Below are positions 5,211 to 5,275 of a stretch of DNA of 5,275 nt, piece after piece. Origin of the DNA: Lachnospiraceae bacterium (GTDB lineage Bacteria; Bacillota_A; Clostridia; Lachnospirales; Lachnospiraceae); NCBI GenBank assembly GCA_016291475.1, contig JAEEXJ010000143.1:1-5275 (forward strand). Reading direction: 5' to 3'. Every line of letters starts with the position of its first letter. Within the stretch, counting starts at the first letter, position 1. The position numbers were made by a program, and so were the translations under genes. The notes under the pieces are model-generated. The model worked only from the letters and a program-made list of their open reading frames with translations. It did no database searches and was not told the origin of the DNA.

Positions 5211-5275
5211 AAAAACCTCCATTCTGCCGTAAACCGGCATTCGGTCTTAATAAAACCTTCTCACAATTAAGCCAT
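5211..5275 (-). other. Leader upstream of flgD, including the unseen end of the previous gene
   Basis: This 65-bp stretch carries the flgD ribosome binding site and a weak five-pair inverted repeat (TGCCG/CGGCA, 5239-5225). Stop codons at 5269-5267 and near 5251 show where an upstream gene, often fliK in such clusters, could end, but too little is visible to identify it. No convincing promoter is seen, so flgD is probably transcribed from further upstream. Confidence 0.4.
5216..5220 (-). promoter_or_regulatory. Ribosome binding site of flgD, fixes its start
   Basis: GGAGG on the minus strand sits 5 bases before ATG at 5210. The in-frame ATG at 5240 and another at 5222 lie upstream of or against this site and have no good site of their own, so the shorter protein (starting MSSVSATVKNG) is preferred. 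Confidence 0.8.

Noticed and set aside
5225..5239. TGCCG/CGGCA hairpin before flgD as a terminator of the upstream gene
   Set aside because: The stem is only five pairs and is followed by the flgD ribosome binding site rather than a T-run.
5211..5240. Longer flgD reading from ATG at 5240
   Set aside because: It would translate through the strong GGAGG site that serves ATG 5210, and its extra 10 residues do not resemble a FlgD N-terminus.

Overview
The window is a segment of a flagellar (fla/che-type) gene cluster. Every gene I can support lies on the minus strand, so transcription runs from high to low coordinates. The order is flgD (hook-cap/scaffold), a small conserved flagellar operon protein of the TIGR02530 type, flgE (hook), a terminator, flbD/swrD, motA and motB. 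This order, strong GGAGG-type ribosome binding sites, a FlbD/SwrD gene and a TIGR02530 gene between flgD and flgE point to a motile Gram-positive Clostridia. The Lachnospiraceae (Butyrivibrio/Roseburia-like) is my best guess; that placement is inference from gene content and protein style, not from a search.

Layout in transcription order. Positions 5275-5211 are the leader in front of flgD, where the upstream gene (often fliK in such clusters) must have ended. flgD occupies 5210-4440, the TIGR02530 gene 4374-3988, and a 135-bp leader separates it from flgE (3852-2140). A clear intrinsic terminator at 2120-2087 closes this hook block. The following AT-rich 194-bp gap (2139-1946) carries inverted repeats and an extended -10 promoter, which likely starts a second unit: flbD (1945-1757), motA with a GTG start (1723-929) and motB (891-22). 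The window ends at the probable start of the next gene; fliL would be expected.

How the genes work together: FlgD caps the growing hook and FlgE polymerises beneath it. The TIGR02530 protein is a conserved cytosolic-looking companion of unknown function. MotA and MotB form the stator that converts ion flow into torque; their membrane segments look like sodium-type (PomA/PomB, MotP/MotS) stators. FlbD is the homologue of Bacillus SwrD, reported to raise flagellar power, and here it heads the stator transcription unit.

I see no mobile element, CRISPR array, RNA gene or pseudogene. This is a core flagellar locus and I find no convincing new system in it. The points worth a second look are the palindrome overlapping the missing -35 of the flbD-motAB promoter, the hairpin abutting the weak motB ribosome binding site, the enlarged FlgE, the long helical C-terminal tail of FlgD, and the sodium-type stator signature.
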